This document shows positions 33,320 through 43,702 of a stretch of 64,000 nt of DNA, piece by piece. Made by a program: the position numbers and the translations under genes. The stretch is from Aquarana catesbeiana (lineage: Eukaryota > Chordata > Amphibia > Anura > Ranidae): assembly GCF_042186555.1 (NCBI RefSeq), contig NC_133332.1, positions 232,916,515-232,980,514 of the forward strand. The letters are read 5' to 3'. The notes under the pieces are model-generated. The model was not told the origin of the DNA. It made no database searches and saw nothing but the letters and a program-made list of their open reading frames with translations. Positions within the stretch are counted from its first letter, which is position 1, and each line of letters starts with the position of its first letter.

Positions 33320-34314
33320 CAGTGTTACCAACCTACGAGATTGAAATTTACTGACACGACACCCAAAATTTACTGGCATAGCACCATTTTTACTGTCATT
33401 TACAAAATTACAGTTTTAAGTGCAAATTTCAGTATTTAGACTACAAACAAGTACAATATGCAGATAGAAATGTGATTTAAGGTGGATATAAAAAAAAAAC
33501 ATTTAGGCTGTGTTCACACCTATGCGAATTAGATGCGGGTTTCCCTGCATCCATTTCGCATAGCAGGAGAATGTGACCGGCTCTCTATGGAGCCGGTTCA
33601 CATATCTCCATTGCAGTTGCGGAGCGCATTGCACAGAAACTATGTGCGTCTTTGGCTCCGTTTCGGGGCCGGATTTGGGCATTGAATCGGCCCTGATTCG
33701 TCCCTGAAATGGGGAACAGGGATGCACATCGCTCCTGTGTGATCTGCAGCCAGTTGCAGTGTGAACCCGGCCTTAATATTTTATTTTCAAAATAGTGAGT
33801 AGCTCAGGGACAGGACAAGAAATTAGAATGGGCAGGCACACATGCATGAAATTGACTGTCACAGTGACACTGACAGCAGCACAGATGATGATGACACCTC
33901 AGCGACATGATAAGTCCCCTCCTGAGTCACAGTGACAGTCTCTCTCCATGACAGGTGGTCCCTTTGGTCCACTCGAGTCCAAACCGCACTGACAGTCCCG
34001 CTCCCGGCTTGCCTTGCTCCTGTACCGAAGACCCACAATGAGGCTCCGGCAGCTCCCCTAGGCGTCCTTGCATCACATGACCTGCTCAGGCACTGCCTCA
34101 ACCAGACCCCCCCCCCCCCACTTGCGCTGCCCAAACACACTAGCGTGCACTCAGATGGTTGCGGCTGGCTCCGAACCGAACCTGTGCATGCGCAGGGCTG
34201 AGCTGAGCATCACAACCATGTTTTTAACTGGCAATCCTTTCCTTTTACTGGCAGGAGAAAAATGCCTTTTTTTTTTCTGGCTGCCAGTAAAAATACTGGC
34301 GGTTGGCAACACTG
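33320..34314. mobile_element. hAT-type non-autonomous transposon with perfect 8-bp duplication
   Basis: Left CAGTGTTACCAACC, right GGCGGTTGGCAACACTG: inverted ends with hAT-like CAGTG termini. Flanks are CCTCTGAT at 33312-33319 and CCTCTGAT at 34315-34322, an exact 8-bp duplication as expected for hAT. 995 bp including a nested 271-bp element (33504-33774). CTGCCAGTAAAAATACTGGC-type hairpin words near the right end. No transposase. Confidence 0.9.
33504..33774. mobile_element. TTAGGCTGTGTTCACACC-ended short DNA transposon
   Basis: Left TTAGGCTGTGTTCACACC, right GTGTGAACCCGGCCTTAA, inverted, with TTA/TAA at the junctions (Harbinger-like). Nested in the hAT element. Inner GAGAATGTGACCGGCTC and GAGCCGGTTCACAT boxes form a hairpin. 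Confidence 0.8.
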
Positions 34315-34436
34315 CCTCTGATGCCTTTGAACCTGGGCACCTGCCACTCCTTGTGTGCTATCACATAGGGGGCTTGTATTTCAGCCCTTTTCTTTTTAGT
34401 TATTAATTCATCTCGGCAAAACTGCTATCATGCAAT

Positions 34437-34806
34437 GGGGTTGTTTTACTAGAACTGGAGAGTGCAAAATCTAGTGCAGCTGTGCATGGTAACCAATCAG
34501 CTTCTAACATCAGCTATAAGGATGAGCTCCGGCGTGTTCACACCCCACGTGTAGAGCCCGCCAGGAAGTCGGCACTGCGCTAATCACAGGCAGTGAGACA
34601 TTTTCGCGATGCGCGGCTGCAGAGATCGGGAAATGTCTCGCTGCCTGTGATTAGCGCAGTGCCGACTTCCTGGTGGGCTCGGCACGTGGGGTGTGCGAAC
34701 ACGCCGGAGCTCATCCTTACTCAGCTATAACAAAAACTAATCTGGAAGCTGATTCTATGCAGAGCTGCATCAGATTTTGTACTCTCCAGTTTTAGTAAAT
34801 CAACCC
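34437..34806. mobile_element. GGGGTTG(A/T)TTTACTA-ended short transposon
   Basis: Left GGGGTTGTTTTACTAGAAC, right TTTTAGTAAATCAACCCC; inverted over about 70 bp (ACTGGAGAGTGCAAAATCT, ACCAATCAGCTTCTAAC and counterparts). A 202-bp palindromic element is inserted near its middle. Confidence 0.85.
34519..34720. mobile_element. 202-bp near-perfect palindromic transposon
   Basis: AGGATGAGCTCCGGCGTGTTC at the left and GAACACGCCGGAGCTCATCC at the right. Arms of about 95 bp stay complementary through AAGTCGGCACTGCGC and TAATCACAGGCAG to a small GCGATGCGCGG loop. Flanks show a 9-bp direct repeat, TCAGCTATA (34510-34518 and 34721-34729). RNA from either strand would fold into one long hairpin. Confidence 0.85.
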
Positions 34807-34844
34807 CAGAGCATAGAGTAGAGTACTGTCAGTGACAAATTTTT

Positions 34845-35320
34845 TTTTTACGGTCAGACTTTTCAGCTACAAAAGTCCGACAGCCTGTCCGACAGACTTT
34901 CGGCGGACTTTCTAGCGACCGGACTTGCCTACACACGATCACGTGAACAAGGAAATCCCGGACTGCTGCACTCTGAAAATGATCATCTTTATTCCATCAT
35001 AAAAAACCAACACAAGTCATCAAATACAGTCAGGAGATAGCAGTAGCTAACGTGTTTCACATGCAAAGATGCTTACTCATAGCTCAGTCTGCACCTGACC
35101 CTTATCAAGGGTGGAAGATTTTTCTCTCCATGGTCCGCAGGGCTTGAAGAGCAGCATTACCTTTGCGCTACACACGATCACACCAAAGTCCGACAGATTC
35201 GTACGTGATGACATACACCAGACTAAAATAAGGAAGTTGATAGCCAGTAGCCAATAGCTGCCCTAGCATCGGTTTTTGTCCGTCGGACTAGCATACAGAC
35301 GAGCAGTTTTCTGGGTTCGG
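34845..35320. mobile_element. GTCCGAC-rich short transposon split by a Penelope-like insertion
   Basis: 34845-34942 (AAGTCCGACAG, CCTACACACGATCAC) continues at 35168-35320 (AAAGTCCGACAGATTC, GTCCGTCGGACTAGC). The 225 bp between the two halves are a separate insertion flanked by a 14-bp duplication. Related sequence is at 1558-1670. Confidence 0.7.
34943..35167 (-). mobile_element. Penelope-like element, short copy with 14-bp duplication
   Basis: Flanked by CTACACACGATCAC at 34929-34942 and again at 35168-35181. On the minus strand 35045-35082 folds like a decayed hammerhead: stem I GCTA/TAGC, a TGAGTA core in place of CUGAUGA, stem II GCAT/ATGT, then GAAACACG. No coding region, so a strongly truncated insertion. 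Confidence 0.75.
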
Positions 35321-35328
35321 CGGAGTTA

Positions 35329-36290
35329 GCCTGTCAGTGCTCAGACCATACACCGCACACTGCATCAAATTGGTCTGCATGGCTGTCATCCCAGAAGGAA
35401 GCCTCTTCTAAAGATGATGCACAAGAAAGCCTGCAGTTTTCTGAAGACAAGCAGACTAAGGACATGAGTACTGGAACCATGTCCTGTGGTCTGTTCAGAC
35501 CAAGATAAACTTTATTGGTTCAGATGGGGTCAAGCGTGTGTGGTGGCCACCAGGTGAGGAGTACAAAGACAAGTGTGTCTTGCCTACAGTCAAGTATGGT
35601 GGTGGGAGTGTCATGGTCTGGGGCTACATGAGTGCTGCCGGCACTGGGGATCTACAGTTCATTGAAGGAACCATGAATGGCAACATGTACTGTGACATAC
35701 TGAAGCAGAGCATGATCCCCTCCGTTTGGAGACTGGGCCGCAGGGCAGTATTCCAACATGATAATGACCCCAAACACACCTCCAAGACGATCACTGCCTT
35801 GCTAAAGAAGCTGAGGGTAAAGCTGATGGACTGGCCAAGCATGTCTAAAAACCCTATTGAGCATCTGTGGGGCATCCTCAAATGGAAGGTGTAGGAGCAC
35901 AAGGTCTCTAACATCCACCAGCTCCATGATGTCGTCATGGAGGAGTGGAAGAGGACTCCAGTGGCAACCTGTGAAGCTCTGGTGAACTCCATGCCCAAGA
36001 GGGTTAAGGCAGTGCTGGAAAATAATGGTGGCCACACAAAATATTGACACTTTAGGCCCAATTTGGACATTTTCACTTAGGGGTGTACTCACTTTTGTTG
36101 CCAGCGGTTTAGACATTAATGGCTGTGTGTTGTTATTTTGAGGGGACAGCAAATTTACACTGTTATACAAGCTGTACACTCACTACTTTACATTGTAGCA
36201 AAGTGTCATTTCTTCAGTGTTGTCACTTGAAAAGATAGAATAAAATATTTACAAAAATGTGAGGGGTGTACTCACTTTTGTCAGATACTG
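35329..36290 (+). mobile_element. Tc1-like transposon, family A, copy 2 (5'-truncated)
   Basis: Begins inside the transposase (GCCTGTCAGTGCTCAGACC) and runs through an intact right inverted repeat ending GATACTG before TA at 36291-36292. Both GAGTACACCCC-type boxes of the right arm are kept (36076-36096 and 36263-36283, seen here as GGGGTGTACTCACTTTTG). Confidence 0.9.
35406..36030 (+). pseudogene. Tc1-like transposase, catalytic residues damaged
   Basis: The C-terminal two thirds of the transposase. 35538-35894 is open (GGGSVMVWGYMSAAGTG, FQHDNDPKHTS, NPIEHLWGILKWKV). Three faults: a GTT (Val) at 35493-35495 where Tc1 has the first catalytic Asp of WSDE; two codons lost just before NPIEHLW, shrinking the Asp-Glu spacing from 34 to 32; and TAG after LKWKV. 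Upstream the frame is shifted relative to this part. Clearly inactive. Confidence 0.9.
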
Positions 36291-36620
36291 TATAATGCCT
36301 GCCCCTCTTAAACTGAAAATGAAGCTGGACAGGGGTGTACACGTGGCGCAATTCTTTGATTCGCAGCATGGCAAATACAATCTCTGCTGTTGCGCTTGAT
36401 GGGCAGTGCTGTGCCGCCACCGAACATGACACATTCAAGTGAATGAGGCTGAAACGCCACTGTGAGCCAAACACTTGCGGCGCGGAATTCCTATACAAAA
36501 AGCTTGTATGGCTGTCCTAATAAAAATAGAACAGGCTTTCTGCCTGCCTGTTCGCCACGCTTGCACTGATCTGTGATATGCGATCCATCGGAGATCGCTC
36601 TTCAGGTGTAATCGAACCCT
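36291..36620. mobile_element. Probable short DNA transposon remnant
   Basis: Repeat-like, with CACATTCAAGTGAATG, AAACGCC and a TGTATGGCTGTCCTAAT hinge. It ends GTGTAATCGAACCCTTAATG, similar in style to TTAA-ended elements. The left end is not clear. Confidence 0.4.
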
Positions 36621-37025
36621 TAATGTTCTTCTAAAATCTTTTTTAAAAAAAGTAGAAACTGTGGCAATCATTTCTGATACACATTGCTTTCCCAAACTAA
36701 ATGTCATTGGGTTAGATTTCGATCCCAGACACTTCAGATCCTGAGAGGCTCCATCGCTTGCAGTTATGAGTTTGGTTAATGAATGAGCTCCAGTAAGTGC
36801 AGAAAAGAGAGGACTGCTCCTTTAAGAGTGGGCAGGGCCTAGACAGACTGGCAGGGAATGTAACTCAATGCAGCAGAGGAGGAGGAGGCAATACAAGAGA
36901 TGAAAACACAGCTGATTGCTATCCAGACCGCAGAACTAGATGGACTTGTGGTCAGTGTGCCACCTCTGGGCGCCGTAGCTTAGCCTGGTACTGGGGGGTC
37001 TTTGCTCCCCCCTCCGAGAGCTGAT

Positions 37026-37042
37026 TTTCCCACAATCCATTG
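37026..37042 (+). promoter_or_regulatory. ZNF143/Staf-like site
   Basis: TTTCCCACAATCCATTG differs by one base from a CCCAnAATGCATTG-type core. Suggestive only. Confidence 0.3.
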
Positions 37043-37076
37043 TTGTTTTGTATTGTATACAGCAGACGTGGATCCT

Positions 37077-37086
37077 GTATATACCG
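37077..37086 (+). promoter_or_regulatory. TATA-like box upstream of abca2
   Basis: TGTATATACC, 121 bp before the ATG. Position is plausible for a short leader; no experimental support. Confidence 0.3.
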
Positions 37087-37206
37087 AGGAGTGAGATGAA
37101 CCTGGCTTCACAATCCTGGATGGCCATCGCACCACCTTCTCACCCCTTTAAATGAGCAGCTGGTACAAGAGATCAGAGACCGACCACAGGGGCACCGACC
37201 CTCACC

Positions 37207-37272
37207 ATGGGCTTCCTGCACCAGCTGCACCTCCTGCTCTGGAAAAATGTCACCCTAAAACGGAGGAGCCCG
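37207..37272 (+). CDS. abca2: ABCA2 (ATP-binding cassette A2), first coding exon only
   Basis: 22 codons beginning MGFLHQLHLLLWKNVTLKRR and ending SP at a CCG|GTAAGT donor. ABCA proteins start with a short cytoplasmic LLLWKN segment before the first membrane helix. The MGFLHQL...KNVTLKRRSP wording is that of ABCA2 (from memory only one residue, His8 for Gln, differs from the human protein), not of ABCA1 or ABCA7, which have other residues around LLLWKN. ABCA2 is a full ABC transporter of about 2,430 residues in late endosomal/lysosomal membranes, linked to sphingolipid and cholesterol handling, prominent in oligodendrocytes and neurons. The start lies in a strong context (CTCACCATGG). The exon ends in phase 0. 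Exon 2 (a hydrophobic helix beginning with Trp) is not visible downstream, so the rest of the gene lies beyond the window. A spliced retrocopy is unlikely because the donor is intact. Confidence 0.88.
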
Positions 37273-37751
37273 GTAAGTGCCCCATCTGGATGGATAGAAG
37301 AAAGTTGTGGTAGGGTGAGGGCATCCTGGCACTCCGGGGGTTAATGCAGTGTGTTGGCAGAATGGGCCTATGTGGGTGATGGGAGACGGTGGACATTGGA
37401 TGTCTGTCTCTGCTCGGTGCCATCACTGACATAGAAGTGATCTCTGACTGCCCGGTGGGTAGTGGTGGGCACTGGCAGTACCACGATGGTGACCTCACCG
37501 ACAGGTGACACCCGGCTTATGTTACAGATTGACAAATGTCATCAGCAACAGGGCGCTGCCAGGGAACTTACTGCGTCTCTGTGACCTGCTTTTCTTACCT
37601 GCCATCTTGGCTGTCACTTGCTGGACTCTGTGTGTGTGGCTTTAAATATGGCTTTTCCAGCTGGTGCCAATGGTGTGATGTTATCCTGGAATGTCTTGTA
37701 GACTGAATGCCTGCTATCTGTAGATCCTGATACCTTGTCATCTGAGATCAC
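37273..37751 (+). other. Start of intron 1, unique sequence
   Basis: Apparently single-copy sequence right after the donor, with no recognisable motif up to the 18-bp array. Confidence 0.45.
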
Positions 37752-38502
37752 CTACCTGTCCCTCTACACTCACCTGTCCCTCTACACTCACCTGTCCCTC
37801 TACACTCACCTGTCCCTCTACACCTACCTGTCCCTCTACACCTACCTGTCCCTCTACACTCACCTGTCCCTCTACACTCACCTGTCCCTCTACACCTACC
37901 TGTCCCTCTACACTTACCTGTCCCTCTACACTTACCTGTCCCTCTACACTCACCTGCCCCTCTACACCTACCTGTCCCTCTACACCTACCTGTCCCTCTA
38001 CACCTACCTGTCCCTCTACACTTACCTGTCCCTCTACACTTACCTGTCCCTCTACACCTACCTGTCCCTCTACACTTACCTGTCCCTCTACACTCACCTG
38101 CCCCTCTACACCTACCTGTCCCTCTACACTCACCTGCCCCTCTACACCTACCTGTCCCTCTACACCTACCTGTCCCTCTACACTCACCTGCCCCTCTACA
38201 CCTACCTGTCCCTCTACACCTACCTGTCCCTCTACACCTACCTGTCCCTCTACACTCACCTGCCCCTCTACACCTACCTGTCCCTCTACACCTACCTGTC
38301 CCTCTACACTTACCTGTCCCTCTACACTTACCTGTCCCTCTACACTTACCTGTCCCTCTACACCTACCTGTCCCTCTACACCTACCTGTCCCTCTACACC
38401 TACCTGTCCCTCTACACCTACCTGTCCCTCTACACCTACCTGTCCCTCTACACCTACCTGTCCCTCTACACTCACCTGTCCCTCTACACCTACCTGTCCC
38501 TG
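37752..38502. repeat. 18-bp minisatellite (about 42 units)
   Basis: Unit CCTGTCCCTCTACACYYA (variants ACACCTA, ACACTCA, ACACTTA; some CCTGCCCC). 18 is a multiple of 3, so three frames stay open: YLSLYT repeats (+), VEGQVG and CRGTGR repeats (-). On the minus strand each unit carries ACAGGT followed by AGG, GAG or AAG. By eye about 8 read CAGGTAAGT and about 11 CAGGTGAGT, perfect 5' splice-site consensus. Confidence 0.97.
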
Positions 38503-38547
38503 AGGTCTCTTCCATGCATGTGCCATCTACTCTGTTCCTGCACTGAG

Positions 38548-39030
38548 CTTCTACCCCATCCCTAATCTCTACCCCCTCCCTGAGCTTCCACCCCGTCCCT
38601 GAGCTTCTACCCCGTCCCTGAGCTTCCACCCCGTCCCTGAGCTTCCACCCCGTCCCTGAGCTTCTACCCCGTCCCTGAGCTTCTACCCCGTCCCTGAGCT
38701 TCTACCCCGTCCCTGAGCTTCTACCCCGTCCCTGAGCTTCTACCCCGTCCCTGAGCTTCTACCCCGTCCCTGAGCTTCTACCCCGTCCCTGAGCTTCTAC
38801 CCCGTCCCTGATTTCTACCCCGTCCCTGATTTCTACCCCGTCCCTGATTTCTACCCTGTCCCTTAGCTTCTACCCCATCCCTGAGCTTCTACCCTGTCCC
38901 TAATCTCTACCCCATCCCTGATCTCAACCCTGTCCCTGAGCTTCTACCCCATCCCTGATCTATAACACCTGAGCTTTTACCCCGTCCCTGAGCTTTCTAC
39001 CCCATCCCTGAGCTCTACTCCATCCTTGAG
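38548..39030. repeat. 19-bp minisatellite
   Basis: Unit GAGCTTCTACCCCGTCCCT; very regular at 38578-38815 and decaying to both sides (TGATTTC, AATCTC variants). Shares the CTACCCC/GTCCCT style of the neighbouring arrays. Confidence 0.95.
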
Positions 39031-40130
39031 CTCTCCTTCTATAATCTGATAGTATTCTTTCTTTTACTGCTGTCTCCTACTTCCAATGCCGTCTACTTCA
39101 TTCTTGGTGTCTTACCTGAGTATGCTATTTTCTAATCCACCCTGCTGTCCCATACCTGAACACTGCTCTCTACTCCATCTCATACCTGAACACTGATCTC
39201 TACCCTATCCCTGAACTTCTACCCCATCTTTGAGCTCTCCTTGTATAATCTGATAGTATTCTTTCCTTTACTGCTGTCTCCTAATGCCAATGCCATCTAC
39301 TTCATTCTTGGTGTCTTTTACCTATATGTGCTCTCTACTCCATCCCTATCATCTCTTTTCTGTGTGTCGTCTCTACCCCACCCCTGCTATCTCTTACTTG
39401 CATAATCCGGTGGCTATTGATCTCTCCTGAATGCTGTTCTTTACTCTTACCTGCTCTCTACTGTATCTTTGCAGACTCTTACCTGAGTATGCTATTTTCT
39501 AATCCACCCCTGCTGTCTCATACCTGAACACTGCTCTCTACTCCATCTCTTCTGTCTCATACTTGAACACTTCTCTTTACTCCACCCCTGCTGTCTCATA
39601 CCTGAACACTGCTCTCTACTCCATCTCTTCTGTCTCATACCTGAACACTGCTCTCTACTCCACCTCTGCTGTCTCATACCTGAACACTGCTCTCTACTCC
39701 ATCTCTTCTCGCTACTCATCCCTGCTGTCTGATATTTGAACACTGCTCTCTAATGCATCTCTTCTGTCTCATACCTGAACACTGCTCTCTAATGCATCTC
39801 TTCTGTCTCATACCTGAACACTGCTCTCTACTCCATCTCTTCTCCCCTACTCAGTGCCTGCTGTATCATACCTGAACGCTTCTCTTTACTCCATCCCTGC
39901 TGTCTGGTACCTGAATACTGGGCACTACTCCAATCCCTGCTGTCTCATACCCATATGCTGCTCACTACTCCACCTTTGCAGTCTCTTACCTGAATACTGC
40001 TCTCTACTCCATACCTCTTGTCTCTTACCTGAATACTGCTCTCTACTCCATACCTCTTGTCTCTTACCTGAATGCTGCTCACTACTTTATCCTTGGTACC
40101 TTTTCGTTAAATGCATGCCCTATTCTTGAC
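39031..40130. repeat. 39-bp degenerate minisatellite
   Basis: Unit of about 39 bp, TCATACCTGAACACTGCTCT + CTACTCCATCTCTTCTGTC, best seen at 39507-39840 and as TCTTACCTGAATACTGC at 39980-40080. A larger block (CTTGTATAATCTGATAGTATTC with CTTGGTGTCTTACC) is duplicated at 39025-39120 and 39240-39320. Confidence 0.85.
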
Positions 40131-40677
40131 TTCACCCTTACATGAATGTGTTCTTTGCTAGTATATCTCTGCTGTCTTTTACCTATGCATGTGCTCTTCT
40201 CTCCATCCCTGCCGTCTCTTACCTGTATACTGTTCTGCATTGTAATCCTATACTGACTGTGCTTTGCTTGTGGTGTTCCTCTCTTCTTCACCCTTGCAGT
40301 CTCTTAGCTGTGTGAGTTGCTCTCTGCTGTCTTTCTCTTACTTTTTCTGTGCTGGCCGTCTCTTACCTGCCTTGTTCTGCTGTGCTCTATTCCATTTCTA
40401 TATCATTGTATAACACCCTCTCCTCTCCCTTACCTGTATATGGTGCTCTCTGCTTTCTCTGTATACCATCTGCTGTTTACTTAGATTTCCTCTGATTTTC
40501 TGTGCCGACTGTCTTTTATCTGTCTCTTTAGGTGCAGCCAGCTTCATTCCCTTTACTTGTCAATTCCAATACACCCCAATGCTTTCCTAGCTGTCTCTTA
40601 CATGGGGAAATGGACTGTCCTTGCATGCCAGCGTTAGAGCTCTGACTTCATTTCTGTTTGCTGAACTCATTTTTGGC
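40131..40677. other. Pyrimidine-rich transition between arrays
   Basis: Repeated loose CTGTCTCTTACCTG words without a clear period, linking the 39-bp and 32-bp arrays. Confidence 0.6.
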
Positions 40678-41041
40678 TGTCTCTTACCTGCATATAATCC
40701 TGGCCCTGCTGTCTCTTACCTGCATATAATCCTGGCCCTGCTGTCTCTTACCTGTATATAATCCTGGCCCTGCTGTCTCTTACCCGTATATAATCCTGGC
40801 CTTGCTGTCTCTTACCTGTATATAATCCTGGCCCTGCTGTCTCTTACCTGTATATAATCCTGGCCCTGCTGTCTCTTACCCGTATATAATCCTGGCCTTG
40901 CTGTCTCTTACCTGTATATAATCCTGGCCCTGCTGTCTCTTACCCGTATATAATCCTGGCCTTGCTGTCTCTTACCTGTATATAATCCTGGCCCTGCTGT
41001 CTCTTACCTGGATATAATCCTGGCCCTGCTGTTTCTTACCT
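40678..41041. repeat. 32-bp minisatellite, left part
   Basis: Unit CCCTGCTGTCTCTTACCTGT + ATATAATCCTGG, period 32. It continues at 44236 after a Tc1 insertion. The minus strand of each unit contains CAGGTAAGA, a strong 5' splice-site match. Confidence 0.95.
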
Positions 41042-41571
41042 ACAGTATTTCACAAAAGTGAGCACACCCCTCACATTTTTGAAAATATTTTATTATATCT
41101 TTTCATGTGACAACACTGAAGAAATGACACTTTGCTACAATAAAAAGTAAAGTAGTGAGTGTACAGCTTGTATAACAGTGTAAATTTGCTGTCCCCTCAA
41201 AATACCTCAACACACAGCCATTAATGTCTAAACCGCTGGCAACAAAAGTGAGTACACCCCTAGGTGAAAATGTCCAAACTGGGCCCAAAGTGTCAATATT
41301 TTGTGTGGCCATCGTTATTTTCCAGCACTGCCTTAACCCTCTTGGGCATGGGGTTCACCAGAGCTTCACAGGTTGCCACTGGAGTCCTCTTCCACTCCTC
41401 CATAACAACATCACGGAGCCGGTGGATGTTAGAGACCTTGCACTGATCCTCCTCCCGTTTTGAGGATGCCCCACAGATTCTCAATAGGGTTTAGGTCTGG
41501 AGACATGCTTAGCCAGTCCATCACCTTTACCCTCAGTTTCTTTAGTAAGGCAGTGGTTCTCTTGGAGGTGT

Positions 41572-42710
41572 AAACAAAGAAGAAAACTAATGCTCAAAAC
41601 CAAGGCGAGCCAAAGCAGCTAAAGAGGACTAAGAAGCCGCCACACATATGGCAGTGTTCCCACACAGAAAAACAATAGGGTAAATAGAGATATGTGGCGC
41701 TAACTCAAAGTGCATAAATGTGATGAAATAAAAATAATCCAATTCTTCAAGTAAAGTGCATATGCGTAAAGAGCAAAATCACATAAATAGAGTGACTAAA
41801 CATCCATTAAATTCATAAGAAGTGACGGATAAATAACAGTGAAAATTCATGAAATATGACATCAAATAAATAAACAAATCCAAATGAAGGTGAATAAATC
41901 CAAAGATAGTCTAAAAGTGCATCAAGATAAAAAAAAAAATCACATATTTAGAAAAAATGTAAAAAAAATCGCATGAGATAAAAAAAAAGTTGCATGCAAT
42001 AACAAAAATCGCATAAAGTGCAGAAACGCTATAAAAATAGCCACAAGCCGATCCAATTAATGTAATACAGTTCCAACATGAACAAAGTGAGTCTTCATTA
42101 AACAGTTTCTGCAAAAAAATAGATGAAAAAAGTGCAAGTGCAAATAATGATAGGTGACAGATTCCTCTTGATAACTGTACTCCGTGGTGCACCACACGTT
42201 TCCCCCAGCCTCTCACCTCTAGCAAAGACCCCTAGGGTCAAGACGAGCCTGCAATCAGGAAGTGGATGAAACACCATCAATCGGTCAGTCTCCTCCGATC
42301 GTCACAGGTCTGGCAAATCTCCAAATGGAAGGCCTCAAGTTCGGCAAGTTGGGTGGAGGCATGCAATAGAAAGGAGTATCCCCATTGTGCAGTATTCAAA
42401 GCAGGTTTATTAAAAAACAACATAGTAACTTACATATACAGTACAGATCCCAGTACTTCCGGTCGCGGCCGGAAGTGATGACACCTGACTCTTCCCTGAC
42501 GCGTATCGTCACCGCCCACGTGACTTTATTAAAGGGTAATGGAGTCAGGTGTCTGTTTATGATGTCACTTCTTATGAATTTAATGGATGTTTAGTCACAT
42601 TATTTATGTGATTTTGCTCTTTACGCATATGCACTTTACTTGGAGAATTGGATTATATTTATTTCATCACATTTATGCACTTTGAGTTAGCGCCACATAT
42701 CTCTATTTAC
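41572..42710 (-). mobile_element. Penelope-like element with 146-bp inverted arms and 13-bp duplication
   Basis: Flanked by CTCTTGGAGGTGT at 41559-41571 and 42711-42723, an exact 13-bp duplication of Tc1 sequence. Arms 41680-41825 and 42565-42710 are inverted copies with few differences (GTAAATAGAGATATGTGGCG and complement). A 108-bp extension precedes the left arm. The middle has GTTTATTAAAAAACAAC and a CGCGTATCG block that looks like a decayed hammerhead. No RT or GIY-YIG coding region remains. Confidence 0.75.
42494..42536 (-). ncRNA. Decayed hammerhead ribozyme motif
   Basis: On the minus strand: stem I CCCT/AGGG, stem II GTCAC/GTGAC closing a GTGGGCG loop, then GATA CGCGTC where GAAA CGCGT(C/A) is expected. 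The CUGAUGA core is replaced by TTAATAAA. Both helices survive while the catalytic core is lost. Confidence 0.55.
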
Positions 42711-43702
42711 CTCTTGGAGGTGTGTTTGAGGTCGTTATCATGTTGGAATACTGCCCTGCGGCCCAGTATCCGAAGGGGGGGATCATGCTCTGCTTCGGTA
42801 TGTCACAGTACATGTTGGCATTCATGGTTCCCTCAATGAACTGTAGCTCCCCAGTGTCGGCAGCTCTCATGCAGCCCCAGACCATGACACTCCCATCACC
42901 ATACTTGACTGTAGGCAAGACACACTTGTCTTTGTACTCTTCACCTGTTTGCCGCCACACATGCTTGACACCATCTGAACCAAATAAGTTTATCTTGGTC
43001 TTATCAGACCACAGGACATGGTTCCAGTAATGTCCTTAGTCTGCTTGTCTTCAGCAAACTTTTGCTTTTTTGTGCATCATCTTTAGAAGAGGCTTCCTTC
43101 TGGGACGACAGCCATGCAGACCAATTTGATGCAGTGTGCGGCGTATGGTCTGAGCACTGACAGGCTGACCCCCCCCACCCCTTCAACCTCTGCAGCAATG
43201 CTGGCAGCACTCATACATCTATTTCCCAAAGACAAGCTCTGGATATGACGTTGAGCACGTACACTGAACATCTTTGGTCTACCATGGCGAGGCCTGTTCT
43301 GAGTGGAACCTGTCCTGTTAAACCACTGTATGGTCTTGGCCACCGTGCTGCAGCTCAGTTTCAGGGTCTTGGCAATCTTCTTATAGCCTAGGCCATCTTT
43401 ATTTAGAGCAAAAATTATTTTTTCTCAGATCCTCAGAGTTCTTTGCAACGAGTTGCCATGTTGAACTTCCAGTGACCAGTATGAGAGAGTGAGAGTGATA
43501 ACACCAAATTTAACATACCTGCTCCCCATTCACACCTGAGACCTTGTAACACTAATGAATCACATGACACCGGGGAGGGAAACCGGCTAATTGGTCCCAA
43601 TTTGGACATTTTCATTTAGGGGTGTACTCACTTTTGTTGCCAGCGGTTTATACATTAATGGCTGTGTGTTGTTATTTTGAGGGGACGGCAAATTTACACT
43701 GT

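Larger units (their letters stand above)
36621..37206 (+). promoter_or_regulatory. abca2 upstream region and 5' UTR (inferred)
   Basis: The only part of the window around the exon without recognisable repeats. It includes GGCGCC at about 36969, TTTCCCACAATCCATTG at 37026 (close to the ZNF143/Staf site core) and a TGTATATACC box at 37077. If the latter acts as TATA, transcription would start near 37105 and give a leader of roughly 100 nt. The start site and any upstream non-coding exon cannot be determined from sequence. Confidence 0.45.
41300..43460 (-). pseudogene. Tc1-like transposase, interrupted
   Basis: Read on the minus strand from about 43455: N-terminal residues after a CAACATGGCAACTCG start, LSLGNRCMSAASIAAEVEG (43083-43343), the GEEYKDKCVLPTVKYGDGSV core (42703-42960), then the insertion, then a C-terminal piece at 41300-41480 with KRVKAVLENN. 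Frames differ between pieces (several indels), and the QxDNDPKHT box is shifted. The first Asp lies in WSDKTKIN, so its Glu neighbour is changed. Inactive. Confidence 0.85.

Noticed and set aside
37735..38629. Open frames of 262-293 codons on both strands
   Set aside because: Produced by the 18-bp minisatellite in three frames at once; no gene structure.
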